Positions 39,672 through 47,880 are shown, numbered from the stretch's first letter. The stretch: 60,043 bases of DNA from Actinomycetes bacterium (GCA_036000965.1 DASYUT010000311.1:1-60043), one strand, 5' to 3'. The notes: a model not told the origin generated them from the letters alone. Made by a program: numbers and translations.

Positions 39672-40274
39672 TCAATGACTCTCATGACCTGCGGCGACAC
39701 CACGCGCGTCCCGGTTGTCGCTTTTCGCAATTGCATCTTCGAGCCAGCGTAGGTCGTAGCGGAGCCGGTCGTGGGCGACGTCGCGGATGCTGCGGAGGTG
39801 GGCGAGGTCCTTGTCGGTGAAGGCGGGCGGCCGCTGCCAGGTGGGGCCGGTGCGGGGCTCGCCGACATGCAGGCAGGTGCCATAGTCGCAGGCAGCCTGG
39901 TAGGGGCAATCGGCACACTGCATAGCCTGGCCGGGGGTGATGCGGGCGGCGACGGGATCGCCGCCGCGCTGGTAGGTGCGCATGTCTGCCTGGCCGCGTC
40001 CTGCGGCGACGGCGTCCTCGGCCTGGGCGATACGCACATCCAGGAGCGCGAGGGCGCGCGCCCATCGCTCCAGCAGCGCGCTGGTGCCTGGCCGGCGTGG
40101 GATGTGCAGGCGCAGCCCGGTCGCCTCGACGGCGTCCAGGAGGCGGGCGATGTGGCCGGCGGGTGAGTCGAAGCGGCCGGCGCCGGCGTCAAGGTTCCAT
40201 TGGCGGAGCATGACTGCGGCGGCCAGGCGGCGGGCGGCCCGGTGCGCGGCGGTCCAGCGGCGCCTACTCGGCAT
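39672..40274 (-). CDS. Helical protein with four-Cys cluster
   Basis: 200 residues from ATG 40274. Long helices (LLDAVEATGLRLHIP, LLERWARALALLDVRIAQ) surround a cluster C-x2-C-x4-C-x4-C in MQCADCPYQAACDYGTC. The close spacing resembles iron-sulfur or zinc clusters of the kind seen at the end of RecB/Cas4-like nucleases, but no nuclease motif is present. Function unknown. Confidence 0.6.
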   Translation of the reverse strand: MPSRRRWTAAHRAARRLAAAVMLRQWNLDAGAGRFDSPAGHIARLLDAVEATGLRLHIPRRPGTSALLERWARALALLDVRIAQAEDAVAAGRGQADMRTYQRGGDPVAARITPGQAMQCADCPYQAACDYGTCLHVGEPRTGPTWQRPPAFTDKDLAHLRSIRDVAHDRLRYDLRWLEDAIAKSDNRDARGVAAGHESH

Positions 40275-40485
40275 CGGCGCCCCCGTGGCGGGCGAACTCC
40301 GGGAAGTCGGCACCAACCATGTGCACGTAGGCGCGCCTGGCAGCCTCGATGATCCGCTCACCGGGGATCTCAGTGCCGGCGGGCAATTCGATTTCGACGG
40401 AGGCGATGGTCTGGTAGTCGAGGTTGCCGCCTGGTGGGGTCGCATCGTCGTACAGCTCGATCCGCAGTTTCCGCTGGCGCGGCAT
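40264..40485 (-). CDS. Small acidic hypothetical protein
   Basis: 73 residues from ATG 40485 (GTG 40494 possible). KLRIELYDDATPPGGNLDY and IASVEIELPAGTEIPGE suggest a small beta-alpha fold. It overlaps the gene downstream by 11 bases. Confidence 0.55.
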   Translation of the reverse strand: MPRQRKLRIELYDDATPPGGNLDYQTIASVEIELPAGTEIPGERIIEAARRAYVHMVGADFPEFARHGGADAE

Positions 40486-40486
40486 G

Positions 40487-40765
40487 TCATCCACCCGCTT
40501 TTGCCATGAGTGCGGCGGCCTGGTCGGGCCATAGTTGTCGGATGGTGTTGCAGAACACCTGGGCGGCTTCGAGCATGCGGCGTTGCTCGTGCAGCCGGCG
40601 GAAGCCGCCTTGTTGCATGGTGGTCGGGTCCAGGATGGGGCCGAGCGTTTCGGCGCGGTGGACGATGTCGAGGAGCTGGTCGACGGGGATGAGGAGCAGC
40701 ATCCGGCCGGCTGCGGCGAGCAGGTCCATGTGCTGCTCGAACTCCTCGCCGGTTATTGTGGGCAT
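40487..40765 (-). CDS. Helical hypothetical protein
   Basis: 92 residues, all-helical (EFEQHMDLLAAAGRMLLLIP, RLHEQRRMLEAAQVFCNTI). It is the first gene after the repeat-rich gap that follows the helicase gene. No family. Confidence 0.55.
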   Translation of the reverse strand: MPTITGEEFEQHMDLLAAAGRMLLLIPVDQLLDIVHRAETLGPILDPTTMQQGGFRRLHEQRRMLEAAQVFCNTIRQLWPDQAAALMAKAGG

Positions 40766-40808
40766 CGCGCTTGTTGTCCTTCCTGGCCGTTTCGTAGCGT
40801 GCTGTGCC

Positions 40809-40848
40809 TCCCCCGGGGGGTGTGCTTTACAGCACCCCCCGGGGGGCA
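40809..40848 (-). terminator. GC-rich hairpin after the helicase region
   Basis: CCCCGGGGGGTGTGCT and AGCACCCCCCGGGG form a near-perfect stem with a four-base loop at about 40811-40844. On the minus strand it would attenuate transcription between the helicase gene and the downstream early genes. Confidence 0.6.
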
Positions 40849-40861
40849 GCCGCTGTGAAAA

Positions 40862-40981
40862 CCGTGATTAGTGGCATGAATACCCTGACCTGCATAAACG
40901 CTCGGATTCGTGATGTCGCGTGTATACCGTTCTGTGAGGGTGCCTTGCTGGCCGTGAATACCGTGAACACCCCCGTGATTA
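40862..40981. repeat. Iteron-like array CCGTGAWNA (four copies)
   Basis: CCGTGATTA at 40862-40870 and 40973-40981, CCGTGAATA at 40952-40960 and CCGTGAACA at 40961-40969 lie in an AT-richer gap of about 240 bases beside the DnaB-like helicase gene. An ORF of 61 residues (41012-40827) crosses it but is Thr/Val/Phe-rich because it translates the repeats. An origin or operator is more likely than a gene. Confidence 0.5.
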
Positions 40982-41008
40982 CGGACGTAGGCGGAATGCT
41001 GGTGTCGC

Positions 41009-42478
41009 TCATGGGGCGTCCAGGTCGACGACAGGGTGGTAGGTCGCTGGGTTGATGGCACCGCCGACGCGGCCGCGCGTGCCTGGCTGCTGCTTGACGA
41101 GGCCGCGGCGCACCAGCGAGTCGAGCCGCCGACGGGCCTTCTCCACCTCTTTGGGCTCAGCGGAGCGGCCCTCCACGTCGAACAGGAGCCGGGCGGCGTC
41201 GGCGGCGGTCAGGCCAGGCTGAGTGCGCACCAGGGTAAGCAGATCAACACCCTGCTGGACGGAGATGCCACCGGTCTCGGCGTCGTGCAGCAGCTTCATC
41301 GGCCCGATCTCCTCAACGGGCTGTTTCAGGTGACTCAATTCGACGATCGGATCGCCAGGTTCACCCCACAATAGGAGCACCGAGCCGGCACCGGCGGTCA
41401 GCCAATTCGACCCGTACACGTCGTCGAGCTTGCGTGGCCGTTTGTTGTCGGCTGCGGCTTTGCGCTGGTGATGGAGTTCCAGCAGGTCGATACCCTCGGT
41501 CAGGCAGATTTGGCGGGCCTGGTTGTATCTGGCGCCCACCTCATCCTTGACTAGATCTAGCGCGGCGTCCTTGAGGGAGTCGATGACGACGGTGTCGGCG
41601 TCGGCGTTGCGGGCCAGGCTGAGCAGCGCGCGAGGCTCCTTGGCCAGGTCGACAGGTGGCGGTCCACGCCACACCATCAGCCGTTCGGCGAGCGTGACAC
41701 GGTCCTCCTCGGTGACCATGCGTCGCATGGACCGGGCGATCTGGCCGGGCCGGTCACAGGCGAGATAGAGCACGCGGCTGGCGGTAGGAGCCACGGGCAT
41801 GCCAAGCAGCGTGGCCGGGCCGACACCGATGCGGGCCAGCGTGAGCCGCTGTGCCAGGGTGGACTTGCCGACGCCCTGCGGGCCGGCGATGACGAGGCTC
41901 TCGCCGGATGGCCAGGCGACCTCCTGGCCGTCGCCCCAGATGGCGGGCAGGTCGGCGAACGGGTCGAAGATGAACACGGGGGCCTCCTGGAGGCGGCGGT
42001 CGCGGACGAGTGCGTGCGGTCTTGCGTTGCCGACCTGCTCCAGCAGCTCCGCAGCGATCTGCTGCGCCTTGTCAGGGTCGAGGCCCTGCTCGTGGCCGAG
42101 TTGGGTGATGCGGTGGCCGACGTCGATGAGGCGCCGCGCGGCGGCCGCCTGGGCGACCAGGTCGAGGTAGGTGGCGGTCTGCGCGATGGTGGGGACGGCT
42201 TCGAGCAGGTCGTGGAGGTAGGTGGCGCCGCCGATCTGCTCGAGCTGGCCGGCGGCTGCCAAGTGGGCGGCGACGGTGACGGGGTCGACTGGCTGGCTGG
42301 CGGCTTCGAGGTGCGCGCAGGCGGTGAAGATGAGCCGGTGGGTGGGGTTGTAGAAGTCGCCGGCATCCAAGGTGACGAGGGCGCGCTCCAGGGCGGCGGT
42401 GTCCAGCAGCATGGCGCCCAGGACCGCGGCCTCGGCGTCGGGGTTGCGGGGTGGCTGGTGGTGGTCATTGGCTGGCAC
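41009..42478 (-). CDS. DnaB-like replicative helicase
   Basis: 489 residues from GTG 42478 (GTG 42484 possible). The DnaB N-terminal domain comes first (PDAEAAVLGAMLLD, DFYNPTHRLIFTACAHLE, TYLHDLLEAVPT). The RecA-like motor follows, with Walker A GPQGVGKST at about 189-197 and Walker B VVIDSLKDA. A winged-helix-like tail ends it (DSLVRRGLVKQQPG). The motor resembles RepA/AAA_25 ATPases more than classic DnaB. It unwinds DNA at the fork; no phage primase is seen. Confidence 0.85.
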   Translation of the reverse strand: MPANDHHQPPRNPDAEAAVLGAMLLDTAALERALVTLDAGDFYNPTHRLIFTACAHLEAASQPVDPVTVAAHLAAAGQLEQIGGATYLHDLLEAVPTIAQTATYLDLVAQAAAARRLIDVGHRITQLGHEQGLDPDKAQQIAAELLEQVGNARPHALVRDRRLQEAPVFIFDPFADLPAIWGDGQEVAWPSGESLVIAGPQGVGKSTLAQRLTLARIGVGPATLLGMPVAPTASRVLYLACDRPGQIARSMRRMVTEEDRVTLAERLMVWRGPPPVDLAKEPRALLSLARNADADTVVIDSLKDAALDLVKDEVGARYNQARQICLTEGIDLLELHHQRKAAADNKRPRKLDDVYGSNWLTAGAGSVLLLWGEPGDPIVELSHLKQPVEEIGPMKLLHDAETGGISVQQGVDLLTLVRTQPGLTAADAARLLFDVEGRSAEPKEVEKARRRLDSLVRRGLVKQQPGTRGRVGGAINPATYHPVVDLDAP

Positions 42479-42749
42479 TGGCACCCCAGGGGCCGACGAT
42501 GACGTTGCTGGGCTGCTGCTGACGTTGTTGGAGGGTGGTGAGGATCTGGTGGGCGGTGACCCGCTGGTGGTTGGTGCCGGCGTGTTCGAGGCGGCCATGC
42601 TCGGGGCAGTGGGTCCAGTGGAGGTTGCAGTCGAGGCAGCGTCCGTCGGGTTCGAGGTGGTTGGCCCAGCGGTGGCAGCTTGGGCACTCGTGGAGTGGAT
42701 GCTCGCGGAGGAGCACCTGGCAGCGGGGGCACTCCACGAGGGCGCTCAT
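42465..42749 (-). CDS. Multi-zinc-ribbon protein
   Basis: 94 residues with CPRC, CPSC, CLDC and CPEHG in the first 60 positions, enough for two treble-clef zinc sites. The tail is Gln-rich. It overlaps the helicase start. It could guide the helicase or a primase-like activity, but that is speculation from place. Confidence 0.6.
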   Translation of the reverse strand: MSALVECPRCQVLLREHPLHECPSCHRWANHLEPDGRCLDCNLHWTHCPEHGRLEHAGTNHQRVTAHQILTTLQQRQQQPSNVIVGPWGASASQ

Positions 42750-42988
42750 GGCGTCTCGCCGAGTGGGAGAGTGAGCTGCTCGCGGAGCGCTTCGACGGCG
42801 ACCCGGATCTCCTCACCGAAGCGGCCATTTTGGAGGTCCTGGCTCATCTGCTCGCGGGCTTGGGCGAGACCCTTGCCGTGGTAGCGGCCACCGCACACAC
42901 AGTCGCAGTCGGGCTCGGTGGCCTGGTGGCAGCGGGCGTCGCAGCGGCGCTCTCCCTCGGAGTTGCCCACACTCAGCAAGGTGACCAT
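42746..42988 (-). CDS. Cys-cluster protein (CxCxCGGxxHG)
   Basis: 80 residues. C-x3-C-x7-CDCVCGGRYHG near residues 16-37 has exactly the spacing of the 49-residue protein at 34736-34885. A helical acidic tail follows (FGEEIRVAVEALREQL). Coupled at both ends (ATGA). Confidence 0.65.
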   Translation of the reverse strand: MVTLLSVGNSEGERRCDARCHQATEPDCDCVCGGRYHGKGLAQAREQMSQDLQNGRFGEEIRVAVEALREQLTLPLGETP

Positions 42989-43806
42989 CAGCCGCTCCGC
43001 ATTCGCAGGCGGCGCAGGAGCCGGACGACGTCGTCGACTTCGGCAGCGGACAGGCGCCGGCGGCCGGTGCGTGGCAGGCCGGCGGTCTCGCGGAGCCGGT
43101 CGAGCTTGCGGCCGTAGGCGGCCTCCTGCGCGCGGCAGCCGCACCGCTCGGAGCAGTAGCGCTTGAGCGCGAAGATCAGGTAGCCGTCGTCGGTGACGCT
43201 GGTGATCGGCTCGCCGCAGGTCTCGCATGGCCAGGTTTCGGCCTCGGGACGCCGGACGAGCCGGTAGATGCTCGGCCGAGCGGTGACGCGGCCGTCGCCG
43301 CGGGTGCCGCCCATGCCGCGCTGTTCGACGGTGATCCAGCCGCGTCCGGTCAGGGTTGGTTGCAGGCCGTTGTAGGGGGTGTCGGGGGCGACGTCGGCGA
43401 CGAGCTTGGTGAGGTGGCCGGTCCAGCGGCCGTTGACCGCCGTGGCGGCCATCGCGTCGTAGATGGCCTGGTAGGTGGTAAGCGGGATGCGGGCGGCCCA
43501 GTGGCGTGACCCCGGGCGCTGCCGCGCTTGGCGGCGGGCGGCGCTGGGGTCGTAGGCGTCGCCGTACAGCTCGCTGGGGTGGCAGCCGAGCACGGCGCAG
43601 AGTTTCTCGACGGTGGTGACGGCCACGGTCGGGTTGTGGCCGGCACGTTCGAAGGCGCGTTTGGCGGCGGTGTTGCGGCCGAGGATGTCGGTGAGGGGGA
43701 GATTGCGCGCGCGGGTGTACGCGCGGATGGCTTCGACCAAAGGCTCGGAGGGGAGCTTGGCCTGGCCGTTGCCGCGGACGGTCTGCCGTGGCGCGCTCAC
43801 CGTCAT
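42988..43806 (-). CDS. Helix-turn-helix protein with C-terminal zinc motif
   Basis: 272 residues from ATG 43806. An XRE-like N-terminal part (LVEAIRAYTRARNLPLTDIL, AVTTVEKLCAVLGCHPSELYG) is followed by a middle domain (IYDAMAATAVNGRWTGHLTK) and a zinc motif (CETCGEP, CSERCGCR). Its place just upstream of the helicase genes makes a replication initiator or operon regulator plausible. No exact family. Confidence 0.6.
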   Translation of the reverse strand: MTVSAPRQTVRGNGQAKLPSEPLVEAIRAYTRARNLPLTDILGRNTAAKRAFERAGHNPTVAVTTVEKLCAVLGCHPSELYGDAYDPSAARRQARQRPGSRHWAARIPLTTYQAIYDAMAATAVNGRWTGHLTKLVADVAPDTPYNGLQPTLTGRGWITVEQRGMGGTRGDGRVTARPSIYRLVRRPEAETWPCETCGEPITSVTDDGYLIFALKRYCSERCGCRAQEAAYGRKLDRLRETAGLPRTGRRRLSAAEVDDVVRLLRRLRMRSG

Positions 43807-44039
43807 TGCCGCCGGTCCTCCCCGGGGAGCCAGCCGCATGGGAGTCGCCGGTCGTTGTCCTGGTAGCGCGGGCAGTCCTGATGGTGCTCGGAAACGGCGT
43901 CGACCGCGCCGCAGGTGCAGGCTGGCCGGGGGACGAGGTGGCCGTGTTGGACCATGAGCCGGTGGTATTCCTCACGGCTGTAGGCGGGGGTGCCGCCGCC
44001 GGCCTGGCGCCACAGCTCGAAGGGGGATGGGTCAGGCAT
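43803..44039 (-). CDS. Small protein with CxC...C motif
   Basis: 78 residues from ATG 44039. FELWRQAGGGTPAYSREEYH, then ACTCGAVDAVSEHHQDCPRY, gives CxC and a later H-H-x-x-C, a possible zinc site. ATGA coupling downstream. Confidence 0.55.
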   Translation of the reverse strand: MPDPSPFELWRQAGGGTPAYSREEYHRLMVQHGHLVPRPACTCGAVDAVSEHHQDCPRYQDNDRRLPCGWLPGEDRRQ

Positions 44040-44403
44040 GATCGGCTCTCTTCGCGGTGGCGGCCGCTTCGAGCCGCTCATGTTCGCGCTGGGTGTGTAG
44101 CAGCGCCTTGGCGCACATGGGGCAGATGGGCACGTGGATGAGCTCGTGGTAGATCGGGTCGCGGCGGCCGGTGTTGCGGGTCACACCACCCCAGTTGCCT
44201 TTCATTTCGGGGAAGGCACGCTGGCGGAGCTCGCCGCGGGCGCACGCGCGGGCGCCGGGGCGTTTGGGGTGGGCATGGTCGCAGTGCCACACCTCACGGC
44301 CCTTAGTGTTGCCTTCGCGGAGCAGGCCCATGTAGACGGTGTGCACCTCGGGGTCAAGGGCGAGCGCCGAGGTGGTGGCCACATGCAAGATGGGGACGCT
44401 CAT
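44032..44403 (-). CDS. Cys/His-rich early protein
   Basis: 123 residues from ATG 44403. WHCDHAHPKRPGARACARGE and then CPMCAKALL suggest two metal-binding sites. The rest is mixed alpha/beta. Unknown function. Confidence 0.55.
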   Translation of the reverse strand: MSVPILHVATTSALALDPEVHTVYMGLLREGNTKGREVWHCDHAHPKRPGARACARGELRQRAFPEMKGNWGGVTRNTGRRDPIYHELIHVPICPMCAKALLHTQREHERLEAAATAKRADHA

Positions 44404-44675
44404 CCGGTCCGCACCTCGCCCTCTTGGAGCGCCCAACCGACATACACCTGGTCGGGGTCCTCGCCGAACGTAGGGTCACCGTGGTAGTGGCACTCGGCCC
44501 GTTCGGCGCCGTAGTCGGCGACGAGCATCATCGCTTCGGTGGCGACCCGCTCGGCGGTCTCACGGAGATGCTCGGCGAGCAGTGGGCTGCGCACCTGGTC
44601 GGCGGCTTGGCGCATGAGCCGTGCCCGCAGGTTCAACGTGACCAGGTGCTGGTCGGGATCCTCACGGCAGGTCAT
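44400..44675 (-). CDS. Helical hypothetical protein
   Basis: 91 residues. Central helices LMRQAADQVRSPLLAEHLRE and VATEAMMLVADYGAERAE, then an acidic end. ATGA overlap on both sides. No family. Confidence 0.5.
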   Translation of the reverse strand: MTCREDPDQHLVTLNLRARLMRQAADQVRSPLLAEHLRETAERVATEAMMLVADYGAERAECHYHGDPTFGEDPDQVYVGWALQEGEVRTG

Positions 44676-44890
44676 GGCGTGGTCTCCGCGCCCCAGGCGG
44701 TGAGCGCGTCGCGGACGATCTGGGCGCGCTCAGGGTCGGTGAGTGGGCGGGTGGCGGTCGCGTAGATGGCGCGGCGGATGTCGCGGGGCAGCTCGTACCA
44801 GTGGGGGGCGCAGGCGAACAGGTGGTTGCCGACGATCTGGCGGCATTCAGGTTTGGGGCAGCGGTGCTCCCCGACGCGGGGCACTCTCAT
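44672..44890 (-). CDS. Small zinc-binding protein
   Basis: 72 residues. HRCPKPECRQIVGNHLFACA followed by PHWYELP gives C-x4-C...C-x2-H. This CxPxCxxxxxNHLFxCxxHW pattern is familiar from actinobacteriophages. A helical tail follows (PERAQIVRDALTAW). Confidence 0.6.
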   Translation of the reverse strand: MRVPRVGEHRCPKPECRQIVGNHLFACAPHWYELPRDIRRAIYATATRPLTDPERAQIVRDALTAWGAETTP

Positions 44891-45546
44891 GTGTGGCTCC
44901 TGGCGTGCTGGTCGAGGACGCGCATGGCGGCTTGGATGCGGGTGAACGCCTCGTGGCTGCCGCCGGCGTCGGGGTGGAGGCGGCGGGCCGCGTCGTGGTA
45001 GTAGGCCTGGCGGATGCCCATGAGGTTCTCGAGGATGTCCTCCCAGGCGTCCGGGTTGTCAGCGCCCTCAGCGACGATGCGTGCGGCCTGCTCCGGCGTC
45101 ATGCGCCCGTCGGGCGGCGCCGGCGGTGGGAGCTGCGCCCAGCCGCGGTACTGTTCGTCGGTCTTGACCACGCCATACCGTGCGGCGGCGCGCAGCGCCT
45201 GGAGGGTGAGGGCGATGACGCGCATGTTGGTCTCCCACCAGGTGTAGGTGTCGCAGGCGAACTGCAACGCCCCGTGGCGGCTGGTGAACGACAGGATCAC
45301 GCCGGGATGGCCGGGGGGCCGCGCGTTGGCGCGGGGCAGCCCGTCCTGGCGGATGTCCCGCTCTGTCAGGTCGAGTTGCAGCACGATGTCTTCCGCCTTG
45401 AGCTGGCGGAGCTCCAGCGCGAGGAGGTCCAGGGTGGATGTCCAGGGGGCGCTGAACTGGCGGCCGACGCGGCGCTCCCACGGCCGGGTCATCGACCCGG
45501 GCCACCGGTCGATCGGCCGGAAGGTGACGCCGGGGATCGTGTTCAC
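44887..45546 (-). CDS. J-domain-containing protein
   Basis: 219 residues. The last ~45 residues carry the DnaJ signature: AYYHDAARRLHPDAGGSHEA with the HPD tripeptide between two helices. The first ~120 residues form an unrelated alpha/beta domain (WTSTLDLLALELRQLKAEDI, PGVILSFTSRHGALQFACDT). It would recruit host Hsp70 (DnaK), perhaps to remodel the replication complex as in lambda. It overlaps the VRR-NUC gene. Confidence 0.75.
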   Translation of the reverse strand: MNTIPGVTFRPIDRWPGSMTRPWERRVGRQFSAPWTSTLDLLALELRQLKAEDIVLQLDLTERDIRQDGLPRANARPPGHPGVILSFTSRHGALQFACDTYTWWETNMRVIALTLQALRAAARYGVVKTDEQYRGWAQLPPPAPPDGRMTPEQAARIVAEGADNPDAWEDILENLMGIRQAYYHDAARRLHPDAGGSHEAFTRIQAAMRVLDQHARSHT

Positions 45547-46031
45547 GTCGCACCTCCGGTGTCCACGGGGGAGACGCCTTTATCGCCGCGGCGGTGGTCG
45601 ACGTCGGGGATGGTCCGCCGGGGGGGCGTCTCCGGTGGAAGCTCGAGCACGCGGCCGCGGCTGCCGTGCCATCGGCCGGTGAGTGCGATGACGACCTCGG
45701 GCCAGTCGGAGGGGTGCCACAGGTGCACTTCGGCGCCGGCCTTGCGCAGCCCGTCCATGATCTCGAGCTGCTTGGCGGTCGGCTGTTTGCCTTCGGCTTT
45801 GAGTTCGGCGAAGAAGTGTCGTTCGCGGATGAACAGCCAGTCGGGCAGGCCGGCGGCGTCCTTGTCTCCGACCAGGATCGGCTTGCCGTTGTTGTCGGTG
45901 CCGACCTGCCGGCGGGAGTCGTGGTGGTGCAGGGCGCGCCAGTGCAGGGTGAGTGCGAGGTCGAGGACGGTGGCCTGCCATTGCGCCTCGCTCATGGCCA
46001 GGTCGATCTGGCGGCGCGCCGGGCTGGTCAT
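45543..46031 (-). CDS. VRR-NUC domain nuclease
   Basis: 162 residues from ATG 46031. MSEAQWQATVLDLALTLHWR, then AAGLPDWLFIRERHFFAELK, holds the E...D...ExK active site of the PD-(D/E)xK VRR-NUC family. A HLWHPSDWPEVVIAL strand closes the fold. Such enzymes process branched DNA like Holliday junctions. Place among recombination genes fits. Confidence 0.85.
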   Translation of the reverse strand: MTSPARRQIDLAMSEAQWQATVLDLALTLHWRALHHHDSRRQVGTDNNGKPILVGDKDAAGLPDWLFIRERHFFAELKAEGKQPTAKQLEIMDGLRKAGAEVHLWHPSDWPEVVIALTGRWHGSRGRVLELPPETPPRRTIPDVDHRRGDKGVSPVDTGGAT

Positions 46032-46534
46032 GGCTGCCGCTCCGGCGTCTCGAGCGCGCGGCGCCGCGCCGCCCAGCCGGCACAGACTTCGGCGGGGGTG
46101 CCATCGGCGCGGTACGGCACGCCGTCGATGATCGGCGGCTGATAGTTGACGGGTGAGCCGGGGATTTGGACGCCTGCGGGGTGGCGCCAGGCGATCGGAC
46201 GGCGGATGCCCTGATGGCACCAGAACCGCTCGCCACGCTGCACGATCTGCTCGAGGAGCTCCTGGTCGCCGGCGACGTTCGGGTCGCCGCGGCGCTCTGG
46301 GGAGTCGGGCCGGTAGGCGCAGTCGTCGCAGGGACGCTGGCGGGTGACCGGCTGGACGCCGGCGGCGAGCAAGGTGACGGTCTGGGAGTCGGGTGGGGTC
46401 TGCTCCACCTCGAAGACGGGCTCCCAGCACGTGCACCGCTCCGGCCCCATGCACGCTGCGCCGTAGCAGCACGTGCCCTGGCCGGCGTCGGGCAGCTTTG
46501 GCTGGCTAGGCTGGCTGAGTCCGCACAGGTTCAT
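46028..46534 (-). CDS. Cys-rich conserved phage protein
   Basis: 168 residues. The first part holds CCYGAACMGPERCTCWE, then RPCDDCAYRPDSPER, FWCHQGIRRP and EVCAGWAARR. The second set (C-x2-C, C-x-x-G, C-x-G-W) recurs in actinobacteriophage proteins and could bind an iron-sulfur cluster or zinc. Role unknown. Confidence 0.6.
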   Translation of the reverse strand: MNLCGLSQPSQPKLPDAGQGTCCYGAACMGPERCTCWEPVFEVEQTPPDSQTVTLLAAGVQPVTRQRPCDDCAYRPDSPERRGDPNVAGDQELLEQIVQRGERFWCHQGIRRPIAWRHPAGVQIPGSPVNYQPPIIDGVPYRADGTPAEVCAGWAARRRALETPERQP

Positions 46535-46926
46535 GGCGCACCTCGGTAGCCGTAGACCTTGTGGGTGGTGTCACACCGCGGGCAGGCGGTCACGCCGACC
46601 ACGACCAGCCGGCGCGGCGGTGGCGGCTGCAGGTGCGGCAGCCGGACCTCCAGTGCCGCGACGGCCTCCTCGAGCGTCACCGCATCCGCCACAGGCGTGG
46701 CCAGGGGCGGCGGGGGCGGCGGGGGCGGCGGGGGTGTGGCGGCGGGGCGGGGCCGGTAGGCGGTGCGGTGGCGGCGTGGCCCGCCGTTGTTGGCGATCCA
46801 GCACGCCTCCTGGCAGTACAGGCCAGCCCACGCCGGGTGCGGGAGCGGCGTGAACGGGTCACCACAGTTGAGGCACTCCCGCTCGCCGGCGAGCTGCGGC
46901 TGGTAGACCGCGCTGGGCCTACCCAT
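46531..46926 (-). CDS. Two zinc knuckles joined by polyproline
   Basis: 131 residues from ATG 46926. The first knuckle is ECLNCGDPF with YCQEAC; then comes a run of ten prolines, a short helix (DAVTLEEAVAALEVRLPHL), another PPPP and a final CPRC. The polyproline acts as a rigid spacer. No family. Confidence 0.55.
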   Translation of the reverse strand: MGRPSAVYQPQLAGERECLNCGDPFTPLPHPAWAGLYCQEACWIANNGGPRRHRTAYRPRPAATPPPPPPPPPPLATPVADAVTLEEAVAALEVRLPHLQPPPPRRLVVVGVTACPRCDTTHKVYGYRGAP

Positions 46927-47164
46927 CGCCGACCGTCCCGGAGACTCGCCACCAGACTTGCCGCCAGCCCGCCAGCTTGACCCGCTCAACCCGCCCCGCC
47001 TTGGCGAGCGTGTCGAGCCGCTTCCAGGTGATGTAGTCGGGTGGCCATGCCATCGGCCCGGCCGCCTCACACACCTGCCGGGTGGACAGCGGGAACCCCT
47101 GCGCGTCACGCAACACGGCCAGGAGCTGGTCATCGAGGGCTTGGGCGGCGAGGATGTCAGCCAT
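46919..47164 (-). CDS. Winged-helix protein
   Basis: 81 residues. LLAVLRDAQGFPLSTRQVCE, then YITWKRLDTLAKAGRVERVK and WWRVS, is a helix-turn-helix with wing of the sort used in small regulators. It overlaps the downstream gene by eight bases. It may regulate the early operon. Confidence 0.6.
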   Translation of the reverse strand: MADILAAQALDDQLLAVLRDAQGFPLSTRQVCEAAGPMAWPPDYITWKRLDTLAKAGRVERVKLAGWRQVWWRVSGTVGDG

Positions 47165-47459
47165 GCTCGGCCTCCTTGAGGCCTGCCCGGGCCTCGCGGA
47201 GCTGCTGGTTGGCTTGGCGGAGCAGCTCCCGCGCGGTATGCAGCCGCTGTGCCAGGGCCTGGGCGGCCTGGACCGCGGCCGGCTCGGTGTCGAACAGGGC
47301 GAACAGGTCACGGTCGGCGGGGGCGCCGAGCCCTGCGGGTGGGGTCGCGGTGACCCGCCATGGGCATGCGCGCCCGTCGGGCGTGTGGGTGATCTTCACC
47401 ATCGGGTCGCCGTCCACCAACACCTCGCTCACGAGGGTGTGCACCTCCACGTCAGCCAT
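47157..47459 (-). CDS. Coiled-coil early protein
   Basis: 100 residues from ATG 47459. A beta-rich first part (VEVHTLVSEVLVDGDPMVKI) is followed by a long Gln/Arg/Ala coiled coil (AALAQRLHTARELL-like, to LREARAGLKEAEH). No family. Confidence 0.55.
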   Translation of the reverse strand: MADVEVHTLVSEVLVDGDPMVKITHTPDGRACPWRVTATPPAGLGAPADRDLFALFDTEPAAVQAAQALAQRLHTARELLRQANQQLREARAGLKEAEHG

Positions 47460-47796
47460 CGGTCTCACCGCCGAGGTGGCCGATGATGGCGACCAGGTCG
47501 CCGCCGATCTCCAGCTGCTCGAGCGCGTCGGCGCCGGCGAGCAGTGCGACCCGCAGATCGGGGAAGAGGGATGGCCCGTTGCGCCGCTCGTAACTGCGAA
47601 GGATCTCGGCTGGGGGGACGCCGGTGCCGCCCTCTTCGCGGCGTCGCCGGCAGTAGCGGCAGTCGTCGTGCCAGCGGCCGTCGGTCATGTGCCGCAGGTG
47701 CTCATCCACCAGCCCAGCCTCGGACCGGGGAGGCTGGGATGGTTGGGCCCGGGGCACCTCCCGCCGCGAAGGCGCCCCGGGCGTCTGCGCGCTCAT
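47452..47796 (-). CDS. Small protein with CxxC motif
   Basis: 114 residues. A disordered start, then HMTDGRWHDDCRYCRRRREE, then a helical acidic end (LLAGADALEQLEIGGDLVAI). Its ATG overlaps the stop of the broken exonuclease 3' end at 47793, which shows the gene order before the HNH insertion. Confidence 0.55.
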   Translation of the reverse strand: MSAQTPGAPSRREVPRAQPSQPPRSEAGLVDEHLRHMTDGRWHDDCRYCRRRREEGGTGVPPAEILRSYERRNGPSLFPDLRVALLAGADALEQLEIGGDLVAIIGHLGGETDG

Positions 47797-47880
47797 GGCT
47801 GCCGCCTCTCAGCCATGACCGCGTCGTAGATGGCGCGCACCCAGCGGGCGTCGCCAAGCGCGGTGTGCCGCTCGAAGTCC
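47793..47880 (-). pseudogene. Displaced original 3' end of the DnaQ-like exonuclease
   Basis: No start codon. The frame reads EDFERHTALGDARW, then YDAVMAERRQP and stop. It repeats the ExoIII region of the intact exonuclease (HTALGDARW, then YDAVM), matching at 15 of 18 residues while most third codon positions differ. The stop overlaps the next gene (ATGA) as coupled operon genes do. It is what remains of the end of the gene after the HNH cassette went in. Confidence 0.75.

Noticed and set aside
40827-41012. 61-residue minus-strand ORF coupled by ATGA to the helicase stop
   Set aside because: It translates the CCGTGAWNA repeats and runs into the GC hairpin, and its composition is unlike the neighbours. 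I treat the stretch as non-coding, although the ATGA overlap leaves some doubt.
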